From assembly GCA_023105745.1 (NCBI GenBank), contig JALGQZ010000013.1, positions 1,585,501-1,649,500 of the forward strand: DNA of 64,000 bases, written 5' to 3'. The DNA is from Austropuccinia psidii. Taxonomy: Eukaryota > Basidiomycota > Pucciniomycetes > Pucciniales > Sphaerophragmiaceae. Of the stretch, positions 24,390 to 36,394 are shown piece after piece. The notes under the pieces were generated by a model. The model was not told the DNA's origin and searched no databases. It worked only from the letters and a program-made list of their open reading frames with translations. The translations under genes and the position numbers were made by a program. Positions within the stretch are counted from its first letter, which is position 1, and every line of letters starts with the position of its first letter.

Positions 24390-26414
24390 TGTAAGGTTTG
24401 ACTATGAAACAATAAGTAAAAATTACTAATTTATTAATTATTGTACTCTGAATGTCCTTATAATTGAAATAAATAAGATTAAAATAATAATAATAATAAA
24501 GAAATATTATTATTATGGCGTAAAAATATTATATTATTAAATAAATATAATAATATAGTTAATATTATATGAAATTATAATATTGTAAATAATATATTAA
24601 TATAAAATAATTAATATATTATAAAGCTCTTTATTATTGTTACCAACAAATAATAAAGGCGTAAAAAACTGTTTTTTATAAATAAAAAACAATTAATAAC
24701 AATAATATTACCAATATTAAAGTTATATATTAATATAAATACTATTTATATTAATTAAGAATTATTAAGAGTAATAATAAGAGAGAAATTATTATAATAA
24801 GATGAAATAACCTACTTTTAACTCTTAAAATAATAATTTTGAGATATTTTACGCCAAAAGAATATAATACAACTTTTTCAAATTGTATTTACAATAAAAA
24901 ATAAAGAAAATTACTAAATTTCTTGATTTTACGTAGAAATGAGTTTATAGAGAGATTTATGACAAAAACAATTAAAGAATTGATTTAATCACGTAAAAAT
25001 AGTGATCAATATTAAGATGGTCTTTGGTCTTTAATAATATAAGAGTTTTATATATAAAGAATAAAGAAATTACCTTTTATTTAATTGATTTAATGTTTTT
25101 GATGTGTCTGAGGGGGAAATAGAGTAAAAAGAGCTCTATTTATAGTAAATACCTCCCTCCTAGAGTCCAACAGGCTTCTAGTAGACGTGTACTGATCATA
25201 TCCACTGGAATTGATCAATATTTTAAGGTTTGGAGATGATTACATCATTATCAAACCATATTACATCATTATTACACCATTATTTAGAGTTATCACTATA
25301 ACTCTAAAGTTGATGACATCAGAGGCTTGGCAGAACCCCAAATTTCGTGGATTTTATTAGTTTTAATCATAAACTAATAGTATTCACCAATTTTATCACT
25401 CTTACGACTGTTAAACTTAAATTAAGGTTACAGTGTGTGATCATAACTGCTCAAATTAAGCTCAAACTTTGATCCTCAATAACTTTTAAGACTTACACGC
25501 TACAGCAATTCAGAGAGTGAATTCCGACAGCCTGGAATAACCTTATTATGCTGCCAAGAGCCTTTCATTACATCATCAAAACTCTAATTTTGATGATTTT
25601 TCTTGTAACTCATCATTTCTGTCGAAATTCAATATTTAAAACTTCAAACCTTGATTTCAGGGGGTTATACCCTGAATTTAATAATAAAAATTACATCATT
25701 CTTCACGAATGAACTAGTAGAATCCAACTGTATACTTTTTTTTAAGTTTGGAACACTTTCACAACAAAGTGGTCAACAGCTCTGTTGATTTTTATCAATA
25801 TTTCATCATAGGTTTTAACCTTGTTTATAATTTGTAAAATAAAGTTCATATCTGTGTTCTTACAGTAATTTCGTGGTGACTTTATTTTTGGTTCATCATT
25901 CTATCATGTATAGTTTAGAAGATATTAGCTATGATCCTTGAATATATGCGTTGACCAAAAAAGTGCATATATTCAGGTTAATTCCTTAAGTATTGACATT
26001 GGAAATTAGCTTATTAATTGTTTTATGTGTGGATTTTCATGGGGAATCCACTGGTACAATTTATTCCCCATGTTGCTTCATTAGTTCTTGAGATAAATAA
26101 GGCTTTATAGTTTTTATAAGGTATTATACCTTGTAATTCCTTAAATATTGACTTTACAGATATGCCCTAAAAATGGTATATGTGTATTTTTCCATGGGGA
26201 ATCCAATGGTATGATTTATTTTACATGTTTATTCATTGGACTTTAAGTTAAACCAACTTTTGTACCAATTTATGGTATTTTTTGTATATTTAAGTAATTA
26301 TTCTTAATGTATAATTATTCTAAGTAATTTTAATATAATTATATTAAAGGTATAATTATTCTGAGTCTTTTTTGTGACCTTATTGGGTATGTGGTAATAT
26401 CTCAAAGGCTCACA
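24390..26414 (-). repeat. 5' LTR of element 1
   Basis: 2,025 bp, TGTGAG...CTTACA in element sense, matching the 3' LTR. The copy just left of the primer-binding site defines the transcribed end. Confidence 0.95.
25136..25144 (-). promoter_or_regulatory. TATA box in the 5' LTR of element 1
   Basis: In element sense the sequence is TATAAATAG, followed by AGCTCTTTTTACTC. It is identical in the 3' LTR (16,452-16,460). It would place transcription start near 25,105, giving a U3 of about 1.3 kb and R-U5 of about 0.7 kb. Confidence 0.6.
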
Positions 26415-26720
26415 ATGATGAAGATGATGAAAGATAATTTTCAAGATGAAATATAGCCTTTGGATATATGTTCTTTCAATTTTGTGATATTCACTTTATT
26501 GTTTAATATTTTAAATAAACTATAGCCATGAAATCAGCGACATAAGGGAAGAGGTGTTTCTTAAAGATCTTGAAAATTGGACAGCCATCCTTGATGGTAA
26601 TGGTGAAAAATTTTCTTTCAGAAAAACACAGACTTTGAAGATTTTCCTATGGCTATTTTATACCTGTTTTTCTGTTTTTCAATATGAGACATGTGGTTCC
26701 ACCATGAATATCCCAACACT
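26415..26720 (+). repeat. Satellite-like DNA between the two Gypsy elements
   Basis: Contains the landmark ACTATAGCCATGAAATCA (near 26,520) and TTTTTCAATATGAGACATGTGG (near 26,677-26,698), about 170 bp apart, in plus orientation. It is the continuation of the repeat left of element 1 and right of element 2. The frame at 26,554-26,742 runs into the LTR and is not a gene. Confidence 0.5.
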
Positions 26721-28156
26721 TGTCAGGCTGAGTCTATGTTGAAGAGGTAATAAGGCTATTTACAACTAAAACTATGACTGTGACACGGTGAAGAATAGAA
26801 TTTGAAAGATAAAGGTTGATAACATATGATTGAATTGAGATTTTAAGGGCTTTACTATGGAAATATAGTGGTGGTGAGCGCTGCTGAAAGCCCTGGGTGC
26901 AGTTTTATCTGTTGGGTTACAATAATAAAGACTACAATAATTAAGTTTATAATTATACCTGATTATTAACCAAGAGTAAAACTGTTTTTGACAGTTTACT
27001 ACATAGGTTATTCAAGAGCAGGATGAGGAAAGGTTTTTGGCTGTGAAAAGCCCTCCTTTTATCCTGAAATTGAGGTGGAAAGGCTGCTAGACCTTTCCAC
27101 GTAGAGGAAGTGAAGATTTTTCACTCTCTATGACAGGCTTGTGGTTTGAAAACAGCCTGTATACTCTGTATTGGGCTCAGATGTGGTTTTGAAACCACAA
27201 CTGGGCGGATTTCACCAATACAGGGTGAAAATTTTCATCTGGGGACCTCACAGCCTGATTCTGACGTGTATGACGCGTAGAATGCTGTACAGAAACTGTA
27301 TGGGACCCAAGTATTGACTGAAATATGAGGTATTGAAGTAAAAACATGCTTCTTCGTCTATTTGACACCTCATATTCATGGTTATGGGATATTATCCCAT
27401 GGTAAGGCTGTATCTGACAGCAGGTGGGATTTTGACCTTAAAATGGTCATAAATCTGTCAGTTTTTGAGATATCAAGCTCATAGTTGGTTCATTGAATAG
27501 CTCTGTATGAGCTCTACACAATGGTACACAACTTGACATGGTTATCATTAAATATGACAAAGGTATCCCATGTACAAATATTTTTGTACATTGGCGTGGT
27601 CTGGGCAAAAGCTGTATTAAGCTTGTTTGGCCAATACCTTCTGTTGTAGTTGAGCTATGAGGAAATGGATGGCACCATCAGATAGCCCTGATTGTGCTCT
27701 TTCCAAAAAGACCCCACTTTAGGTATCTCACACTAAAACTGTAAAAGTTAGATGAGAGGTGAATGTTTTGTTCACCCTTATTTGGTCTGAATTTGACCAT
27801 AACTCAAGTAATACTGGTGCTAGCTCAGTTTGGCTAGCACCATTAGATAGACCTGGATTAGAGCTTCATTTTGAATACCCATTTGATGGGGTTAAGCCTC
27901 TCCTTCTAGATTTTAGATGAGAGGTGAAAATTAAGGTTTATGCTCAGCAATAACTTTGAGCAGGAATAACTTTGTTATTTCTTGTCCTATGGTGATGGGA
28001 CTTATATTTTCAGAAAGAGGTGAGTTTCCTCTTTCTTTTGATACCTTTTGAGCTATTTGGCTCAGCTCCATGTTTTGGTGGTATTTTGGCTATACCATTG
28101 GTTTATGGTATTTTAGCTGTCATGCTTGTGCTCTGGTTTTGAGTCACAGGCTGACA
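26721..28156 (-). repeat. 3' LTR of element 2
   Basis: 1,436 bp. In element sense it starts TGTCAGCCTGTGACTC and ends GACTCAGCCTGACA, so the termini form an extended imperfect inverted repeat. It closely matches the 5' LTR. Frames inside (for example 27,177-27,368) recur in the 5' LTR and are not genes. Confidence 0.95.
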
Positions 28157-28176
28157 TACCCTCCCTCTAAAAAAAG
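28157..28176 (-). promoter_or_regulatory. Polypurine tract of element 2
   Basis: In element sense it reads CTTTTTTTAGAGGGAGGGTA immediately before TGTCAGCC. The AGAGGGAGGG run after a T stretch is a good polypurine tract. Confidence 0.8.
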
Positions 28177-28196
28177 GCTCATCATTGATGAGACTG

Positions 28197-31100
28197 TTAA
28201 GTCCTCCTAGAGGCTCTGAATCTCCTTAAATGAAGGTTCCCATCTGGTATGGCATCCTCTGCCAACCATTTGTCTTTGTCAGATGTCTGGGTCTTGAATC
28301 TGACTAGATATTGTCTCTGATCCTTCCCATTAAGTCTGATTTTTCTGGCCCTGATGATTTTACTCACAGGTCCAGGAGAGTCTTCTACTTCCACTATTTC
28401 TGGTGGAGTGATGTTTTTCTTCCTGGAGGGGAATTTATCCTCCTCTGTTTGGAAGTATGGTTTGACCAGGCTTACTGGAAAGACTGGGTGTTTCCTAGAA
28501 AACTCCTCAGTGAGCTTGACCTCTACTGCATTATTCCCTATCAACTTAATGATAGTGAAGGGCCCTACAAATGAGTCTCTCATCTTCTTGGGTCCTTTGA
28601 GATTGCTAAAGTTCAGTGTAGACACTAACACCTGGTCCCCTTCCTTGAAGTCAGGTTCCATATGTGATTTGTCCCACCTCTGCTTGTTATACTCTTTGGC
28701 CTCAGCTATTCATTTAGCAGCAGTATCACAGGCTTTCTTCCACATATCATGGAAGTCTTTGGCTGTGGGGTGGATGGTCAGAAGATTTTTCTTCAAGTGA
28801 TCCACAGGTAACAGGGGATTCCACCCTTTCTCTACCAGTGCAGGTGTTTTTCCTGTGGTAGAGTGCTGGCTTGTATTATAAGCCAGTTGGACTGCTGGTA
28901 AGAGGGTGACCCAATCATGGGTGTATCCCTCATGGTCCTTGTATTCCATGCCATAGGCACAGAACCTCCTGAGGATGTCCTCCATTGTTGGGATCATCCT
29001 CTCAGCTAGGCCATCTGTTTGTGGATGGTAAGCTGTGGAAAAAGCAAGCTTGGTGCCAAGCATGTCATATAAATTGGTCCAAAATTCAGATGTGAATTTT
29101 GGGTCCCTGTCACTAATTATGATCTTAGGGACTCCACAGGTGGATATGATGTTATTCCAAAATAACAGAGCAGTGTCCATGGCTGTGTCCTCTTTATGGC
29201 ATGGTAGACATCTCATGCTCTTGCTGGACCTATCAACTATGATTAAGCAGGCATTGTAGTTTTATTTGCCTCCTGGGACAAGTCCTGTGACCCAGTCCAT
29301 GTTGATGGTTTCCCATGGGTGTTTGGGTTCTTCTATGTGTTGAAGCAACCCATATTTCTTCCCATGTTTTCTACTTGCCTTTTGGCATCTTTCACAAGTG
29401 TTGATGTATTCACTCAACTCTTGCTCCCACTTGGGCCACCAAGCTGTTCTTGCTACCCTCTCTTTAGTCCTGTCCTCACTCATGTGTCCCATATAGGGGC
29501 AGTCATGCCATTCCTGCAGGATTAAAGAGATGTGGTCTCTGTCTATCACTGTGAGTGCACTGGTGTGCTTTTCTCTGTGATAAATCAGGCCATCTATAAG
29601 GAAGAATTTATTGTCCTTATAGGCCCTCAACCAGGGTTCCTCCAGCTGGGTTTCCAGTTCTGGGCTCCTGTATTTTTGTTGAAGGAGTTGGAGTAGTATG
29701 CTACACTGTTTGTGTTTAGCATATGATTTCAGTACTGCATTGAAAAATTCATTGTGCAGTTCTGAGGAACTTATTCCCAGTATGGGGGTTTCTGTCCCTT
29801 CTGAATCAGTGTTTCTACTGTCAAGGGTACCACTCCCTGGTGCCCATTCAGAGGATCTGAAGTTCTTCTTCCTATTTATTTCCATAAAATGGATAGGAAT
29901 TTTTGCAGCAACTTCAGGGTCATAAGCTGGATTGCTTTTGATATTGTCCAGTGGCCATCTGCTAAGGCCATCTGCATTGGTATGGCTTTTACCTTCCTTG
30001 TATATGATGGTCATGTTCCCTCTATACTCCTGGATGGCTATTTGGCATCTCAGCATGTGTCTATTAGTAGTCTTCATGTTTAGTAAAGACTTCAAGGCTG
30101 TGCAGTCTGTGTAGACTTCAAAGACTGCACCCTCCAAATAATAATGGAGTTTTTCTAGAGCCCAGACTAGACATAGACATTCTGTCTGGGTGGCCCCATA
30201 CCTGGCTTCTGAATCTTTCAGCTGCCTGGAGATGTAACATATTACACCTTCTCTTGGTTGACCATCCACAATTTGTCTTTGGTGAAGGGCTGCTCCCAAG
30301 CCTTGGCTGAATGCTGCATCTATATATAACTTGAATGGTAGTTCAAAGTCAGGTAAGATGAGCACAGGTGCATTTGTGAGTTCATATTTGATCCTCTCAT
30401 ATGCATCCCTCCTTTTCTTGGTTATTTCAAAAACTACATCCTTTGAGCATAACTTGTATAAACTACTAGTTATGTGGGCAAAGGTTTTGATGTGGTTTCT
30501 ATAGTAGCTAGCAAATCCAAGGAAAGATTGCATCTCTTTGATGTTCTTTGGTACTGGCTTTTGCAGTCCTGCTGCTGCTTTGTTCTGGTCAATTGCCAGA
30601 CTAAGGCCTGAGACTTTGTGTCCTAGAGCTAGTAGCTCTTGTTGGCCAAAATTACACTTTTTAAGTGAAATTTTCAGATTGATGGGTGTACATTTACTTA
30701 GCACTCTTTCTATGTATTGTACATGGTCTTCCCATGTCTCTGAGTATATAATGATATCATCAATATATACTACCATCCAGCCTTCCATTATTTCTTCTTG
30801 AAATATGGTGTCCATCATCCTTTGGAAGTGGGCTGGTGCATTCTTGATGCCAAATGGCATCCTGGTGTACTCATATATGCCCATATGACATTATTCTGAG
30901 CAACTTCATGGAGTTTGGTTTAACTCCATTTTGCTGGAAGCCTTTCATACAATCCATCTTGGTTATGTATTTGGCTTTGGCCAGCTTATCCAAGGCATGA
31001 GGTATCCTTGGTATAGGGTACCTGTCTGCTTTTGTGTAGTTATTCAGGGCTCTGAAGTCTCCACACAATCTAGACTTGCCATCATGCCAGGTGATCAGGA

Positions 31101-34034
31101 CAGGAGTGGTGATTTCCACTATTTCATTATGTCCAATCTTCCTGATGACATCCATGTCCAGGAGTTCATTGATGTGTTTTTCAATTTCTTTCCTGGTTTC
31201 CAGACTTGCTGGATAAGGAGGTCTCCTCAGCATGGGTGGATAAGGTCTTTCCACATATAGATATAGTTCTATATCATGGCCTTTAATCTTGCCTAGTGGC
31301 TCCTCACCAATGGCAAATGCTGGTCTGTTCTTCCTCAGCATCTTCAGTAAACTTAGTTTGTTTTACTGGTGAGGGTAGTGCTAAACTGTCCCTCCTTGAA
31401 TTCCTTCAAGAGTTCTTCTAGTGGATCCTATGAAGATATGTGGTATATATCAAGTGAAAATTTCTTTTCCTTGTTGTTACCAATGGTAATGTGCCTGTTT
31501 TTACTGTTGTAAATATCTATGCCATACATCCTCTGGTAATCTGTTCCCAGTAAAAACCCTTGGATGTGGGCATCTTCAAGCACTACAAACTCTGGGTTGA
31601 GTCTGATATTACCCTTCCTGTGGGGTATAATTATCTCTTTGATAATTGTCCCAATCGAAGCCATCTTCCCTGATGCACTTTTGAAGTTCCTTGCCTTAGT
31701 GGGAAAGAGCTGCTTTTCCCAGTTTGGGAAGTGGTTATCCAGATAATTTCTGGCCACTATGGAGCAATGTGCTCCACTGTCAATGATCAGTGGGTGCTGA
31801 GCATTGTCAATACATACAGTCATTTTTGTGGCTGTTCCATGTATATATGCCATTCCTTTGGTTGGTGTAACCAGGAATGTTTGTGCATCTTGTGTGTGTT
31901 TGCACAAGTTCTTGTTGGCAGTGTCCTGTGGCATGCCTGCTTCCAACTGTATATCCTGGATTTCCAATGGAGTTTCCTCTTGGTATTCCACTAAAAATTC
32001 CTCTCTTGGGTCTTGATCATCATCAGATGGTTCTCTGATGGCATCTCTCATAGAGTCTGATTCAGAATCCTCTGTTGGAGGTTCTTCTTCAGGGACTTTT
32101 TCTATAGCATAGAATTTTTTCTTTGCTTTTGGACAGTTGTTGGCATAGTGGTCTGTTGAACCACAATTGTGACAAGAATTCCTTTTCTTTGCCACATCTG
32201 CCACTCTCTCTCTGGGTTTGTCTTTAAACTCTACCCTGAAAGGTTGTTTCTCTTTGAAACTACTGCTCTTATATGGGGTGAATTTCCCTATATTTGTCCT
32301 CTTCCTTATATCTTGTAAGGTGTTGGCTATGTCATCTAGAGTGCAATTTTGGTTTCATCTGCATTTTACTGCATGCTCTAGTTCTCCTGGCAGTTGTGTC
32401 AGAAGTTTGTGATTCCTCATTTGGATGTTCATTTGAGGATCAATGGCTTTAAGTCTTTTAGACTGTCTAAGACACCACTCATATGGATCTTTGTCCACAG
32501 AGTATTTGTCATTCTCAAATGACATGGTCTTTTGCCATATCCAAGTTCCATTACTGTACTTTTGGATGATTTGACTCTTTCACCATGGCCAGTTTCTTCT
32601 GCCATGGATTTCTTTCATTTCTGTGTACCATATACTTGCATGACCTTTAAATGCAGTATTTAATCTAGCAGTAATCCAGTAGTCTGGTATGCTTGGTACA
32701 TCAATGAAGAGTCCATCAATATAATCTATGATTTCCATATGATCATATTCTCCTGATCCAGAGAATTTGGGCCAGTTTGAGGCCTCAGGAAGCTGTTTCA
32801 AGGCTTACTTCTCTGAATAAGACATGCCATATCCATCCTGGTATTGTGATGGAGATCTTGCCTTATTCAACAACATGGCATCTGGTTTGATGTCATCTGG
32901 TTGATATGGATTCTCCATAGCTTGGCCTTATGCTTGGGGATTCAAGCTATGATAGGCATTAAACAATTTGTTAATGTCTTGATCCAGACACTCCCTGTCC
33001 CTTGTGCTGTGGTGTTGTTCTTCAAACACTATATTCAGTCTTTTGTTGGTTTCTTCAGAGGCTTTGCTCAGTTGAGCATATCCCTCTTGAAGATTTTTAA
33101 CTATTTGTTCCAAGGAGGCTTGAGTTTGTCTCATCCTCTCTTGGCTAGCTTTAATTTCTGCAAACTGCTTTGCAGATTGTTCAGCATATTGGGACATTTG
33201 TAAACACAGTTTATCACTGTTGATGTTACTCTCAGATGTGACAATGTTATTTTCAGTCTGAGTGGGGGTAATGTTTCTATTACTAGGACTACTGATTCTA
33301 GAGTGGTTTACAACTACTTCTGGTTCTTGTGTACTTCTTTTACCAAACCTAACAGCTTCTGGATCATGGGGTCTGACTCTTTCCTCCTCTGGTTGAAGGA
33401 GGCTTTGTTCTTGCCCTTGTTTCCTTGTCTTCTCCTGGAAACTTCCTGGAATTGTGAAGAATGGTGACTCTTGGCCACTGATCTTCTGGTTTCTGAATGT
33501 TGTGAAGCCACTGGAGAGCTGATTTGGCCTGCTCCTTGTGAACCTGAAGGAATATGAGTAGGCCCTGTCTGGGTCAACTGTTCTTCTATAGCTAGGATAG
33601 TGGCTTGATTCTCCCTTATCCTCTGTGCCCTTGCCTCCAGGAGTCTGTGCTGCCTGGTAGGATTCCAACCCTTGGTGATTACCATAAGGTCTTTGAAATC
33701 TATCTCTTTGAGACAGATCTTCTGGCAACTTGATCCCAGTTCTGCCCAGTGAGTTGCTAGGTTGAACCTCTTGTTGTCCATGCTCCATTGAAATAAATCT
33801 TTGAGGAGTTGGTGGATCTGAAGAACTTGATCCATATCCTTCCAGTCCTCTGGTTTGAGGTTTCTGTTGAATTGGAGTGTGAATGGCAAGGTTGATATTA
33901 TCTCCCTCATTGTTTTGCCATCCACCACTGTGTCCAGGGTGTCCTCTTTCAGGTCTTCTGGTTCTGGACAATCCTCCTCTATCCTCTGGCTGGTTCCTTT
34001 GGAAGCCAAGGTCTCTGAGGTATACAGAGGACAT
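28197..34034 (-). pseudogene. Gag-Pol polyprotein of element 2, heavily interrupted
   Basis: Most of the region shares one frame. Stops lie at 32,928-32,930, 32,805-32,807, 32,580-32,582, 32,355-32,357, 31,428-31,430, 29,262-29,264 and 28,710-28,712. A frameshift near 31,360 is undone by a second near 30,886, so the N-terminal RT segment (30,871-31,341) reads in another frame. Domains in order: Gln/Ser/Arg-rich Gag (32,928-34,034); Gag core with NWPKFSGSGEYDHM; zinc knuckle CHNCGSTDHYANNC (near 32,150); protease with LIIDSGAHCS (near 31,775); RT with [12 protein letters not shown] (near 30,760); RNase H; integrase zinc finger (HDCPYMGH...TCERCQKA); integrase core ([18 protein letters not shown]); chromodomain-like end (QYLVRFK...DKWL). 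Several stops fit C-to-T decay: CGA to TGA at 28,710, TGG to TGA at 32,580 and CAG to TAG at 31,428. No active product is possible. Confidence 0.9.
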
Positions 34035-34035
34035 A

Positions 34036-34392
34036 TCAGTGTTTGCAAGCAGTCAAAAAATTTATGTTCTTAGGGTATTTACCTTTGACTGTGCCTTGTA
34101 CAAATTTATTGTCTGCTGACTTGGTCAGTTTGCCTTTGGAAGTTACAACTGGGTTAATAATTGTAATCTTTCCTGTACAAGTGGTTAAGGTTGGTTTACC
34201 TTGTATGGATGCAGAGTTTCGTGGTTTTCTACTTCTCTGAGTGGCTATTGGTGTCCACTTCTTGGCTGTGATGAGACCTTCACTGTGCCTCTTTCCTTTG
34301 CCCTTGCTGCCCTCTGGTTCTGAGGGTGTCACTGGTGTGTTGGCCTGTGACTGGGTCTCAAGTGGGATGTAATTTTCTTCCACTGAAATCAA
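34036..34392 (-). CDS. Upstream coding block 5' of element 2 gag, possibly a separate exon
   Basis: A 118-codon frame lies upstream of gag in a different frame. It is rich in Ser, Thr, Pro and Lys (TPVTPSEPEGSKGKGKRH, PTLTTCTGKITIINPVV). In element sense its end carries GTCAAAGGTAAATACC, a good 5' splice donor at GGTAAATAC (near 34,086). A downstream acceptor such as TATACCTCAG (near 34,017) would lead into the gag frame. The same position in element 1 also has a coding-like block. This suggests, but does not prove, a spliced 5' exon. Confidence 0.4.
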   Translation of the reverse strand: MISVEENYIPLETQSQANTPVTPSEPEGSKGKGKRHSEGLITAKKWTPIATQRSRKPRNSASIQGKPTLTTCTGKITIINPVVTSKGKLTKSADNKFVQGTVKGKYPKNINFLTACKH

Positions 34393-34939
34393 GGCAGAAA
34401 AAGGGAGGACTTATGTCAGTTAAGACTTCTTAAAAATGCTGGTTTTGCACGTCTAAGATTGGCCTCTGGGCTTGTATGTTACTACAATGTGCCCTGTATA
34501 ATGACAGTGTAATTGAATCAACAATTCCACGTCAGAATTACAGCTTTTGGTACCCTGTCACACTGTTTGTGTGCCAGTATTCCACAGGTACACTTGTGGT
34601 TTTCAAGTGTATTCTGTACAAGTGGTTTTTGTATAAGTGTTATTGAGTTAACAATACACTTAATCCACGCCTCAACTGATGGTTTTTCAGTCAAGAATAC
34701 AGGACTTATTGATGGCTTATGTGTTTTTATATACAAAACACGCCAAAAATAGGTATATTCAGTGGGTATTAGCCATGTGAAAAATACTCTTATAATATGA
34801 GTATATATATAAAGAAGATAAATATATATAAAATATATTTTTAAATATAGAAATTACGCCTAAAAAAAGATAAAACACTGGTTAATAAGTCATAAAGAGA
34901 GAAAAGACTTACTTATAAGGTCCAAAAAAAGATTTAAAA
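34393..34939 (-). other. Untranslated leader of element 2
   Basis: Between the primer-binding site and the upstream coding block. It is AT-rich near the LTR and more balanced toward 34,400-34,750. Frames of 60-79 codons occur on both strands (34,513-34,752) without features; I do not call them genes. Confidence 0.5.
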
Positions 34940-34958
34940 CACGGCCACGCCCCAAAAA
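34940..34958 (-). promoter_or_regulatory. Primer-binding site of element 2
   Basis: In element sense the 5' LTR ends CTGACA and is followed by TTTTTGGGGCGTGGCCGTG. A TGGGG core followed by TGGCCGTG matches the element 1 site in all but a few bases, although the LTRs are unrelated. Confidence 0.65.
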
Positions 34959-36394
34959 TGTCAGGCTGAGTCTATGTTGAAGAGGTAATAAGGCTATTTA
35001 CAACTAAAACTATTACTGTGACATGGTAAAGATTAGATTTTTAAAGATAAAAGGTTGATAACATATGATTGAATTGAGATTTTAAGGGCTTTACTATGGA
35101 AATATAGTGGTGGTGAGTGCTGCTGAAAGCCCTGGGTGCAGTTTTATCTGTTGGGTTACAATAATAAAGACTACAATAATTAAGTTTATAATTATACCTG
35201 ATTATTAACCAAGAGTAAAACTGTTTTTGACAGTTTACTACGTAGGTTATTCAAGAGCAGGATGAGGAAAGGTTTTTGGCTGTGAAAAGCCCTCCTTTTA
35301 TCCTGAAATTGAGGTGGAAAGGCTGCTAGACCTTTCCACGTAGAGGAAGTGAATATTTTTCACTCTCTATGACAGGCTTGTGGTTTGCAAACAGCCTGTA
35401 TACTCTGTATTGGGCTCAGATGTGGTTTTGAAACCACATCTGGGCAGAATTCACCAATACAGGGTGAAAATTTTCATCTGGGGACCTCACAGCCTGATTC
35501 TGACGTGTATGACGCGTAGAATGCTGTACAGAAACTGTATGGGACCCCAGTATTGACTGAAATATGAGGTATTGAAGTAAAAACATGCTTCTTCGTCTAT
35601 TTGACACCTCATATTCATGGTTATGGGATATTATCCCATGGTAAGGCTGTATCTGACAGCAGGTGGGATTTTGACCTTAAAATGGTCATAACTCTGTCAG
35701 TTTTTGAGATATCAAGCTCAAGTTGGTTCATTGAATAGCTCTGTATGAGTTCTACACAATGGTACCCAACTTGAAATGGTTATCATTAAATATGACAAAG
35801 GTATCCCATGTACAAATATTTTTGTACATTGGCGTGGTCTGGGCAAAAGCTTTATTAAGCTTGTTTGGCCAATACCTTCTGTTGTAGTTGAGCTATGAGG
35901 AAATGGATGGCACCATCAGATAGCCCTGATTGTGCTCTTTCTAAAAGACCCCACTTTAGGTATCTCACACTAAAACTGTAAAAGTTAGATGAGAGGTGAA
36001 TGTTTTGTTCACCCTTATTTGGTCTGAATTTGACCATAACTCAAGTAATACTGGTTCTAGCTCAGTTTGGCTAGCACCATTAGATAGCCCTGGCTTAGAG
36101 ATTCATTTTGAATACCCATTTGATGGGGTTAAGCCTCTCCTTCCAGATTTTAGATGAGAGGTGAAAATTAAGGTTTATGCTCAGCAATAACTTTGAGCAG
36201 GAATAACTTTGTTATTTCTTGTCCTATGGTGATGGGACTTATATTTTCAGAAAGAGGTGAGTTTCCTCTTTCTTTTGATACCTTTTGAGCTAATTTGGCT
36301 CAGCTCCATGTTTTGGTGGTATTTTGGCTATACCATTGGTTTATGGTATTTTAGCTGTCATGCTTGTGCTCTGGTTTTGAGTCACAGGCTGACA
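34959..36394 (-). repeat. 5' LTR of element 2
   Basis: 1,436 bp, the same length as the 3' LTR, with only scattered substitutions by eye. TG...CA termini and the one-mismatch target duplication define its edge. Confidence 0.95.
35291..35303 (-). promoter_or_regulatory. TATA-like element in the 5' LTR of element 2
   Basis: In element sense the sequence is GGATAAAAGGAGG. It is present in the 3' LTR (near 27,052-27,064), and the core ATAAAAGGAGG is kept in the forward LTR at the right edge of the window (63,961-63,971). Conservation in three copies supports a promoter role. Confidence 0.5.

Larger units (their letters stand above)
15705..26414 (-). mobile_element. Element 1: complete but inactivated Ty3/Gypsy LTR retrotransposon, 10.7 kb
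   Basis: The two LTRs (15,705-17,730 and 24,390-26,414) enclose a primer-binding site, a gag-pol frame and a polypurine tract in the order expected for the minus strand. A perfect 5-bp target duplication, ATGAT, flanks it (15,700-15,704 and 26,415-26,419). Domain order gag - zinc knuckle - protease - RT - RNase H - integrase - chromodomain-like tail places it in Ty3/Gypsy (Metaviridae), chromovirus type. The protein closely resembles abundant A. psidii elements, from memory. Four in-frame stops make it non-autonomous, though its LTRs and frame are otherwise well kept, implying fairly recent insertion. Confidence 0.95.
26721..36394 (-). mobile_element. Element 2: decayed full-length Ty3/Gypsy LTR retrotransposon, 9.7 kb
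   Basis: Paired LTRs of 1,436 bp (26,721-28,156 and 34,959-36,394) flank a primer-binding site, gag-pol remains and a polypurine tract. Flanking 5-mers are ACACT (26,716-26,720) and ACATT (36,395-36,399), a target duplication with one C/T difference. It is a different family from element 1: the LTRs are unrelated, while the proteins are clearly homologous (same domain order and many shared motifs). The frame is broken in at least nine places. Confidence 0.93.

Noticed and set aside
27177..27368. 63-codon frame present in both LTRs of element 2
   Set aside because: Conserved only because the LTRs are duplicates (second copy at 35,416-35,607); the forward LTR at the right edge does not keep it.
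33314..34048. 244-codon minus-strand frame overlapping element 2 gag
   Set aside because: It is in another frame from Gag core and Pol; the 32,928-34,034 frame fits the continuous polyprotein and is preferred.
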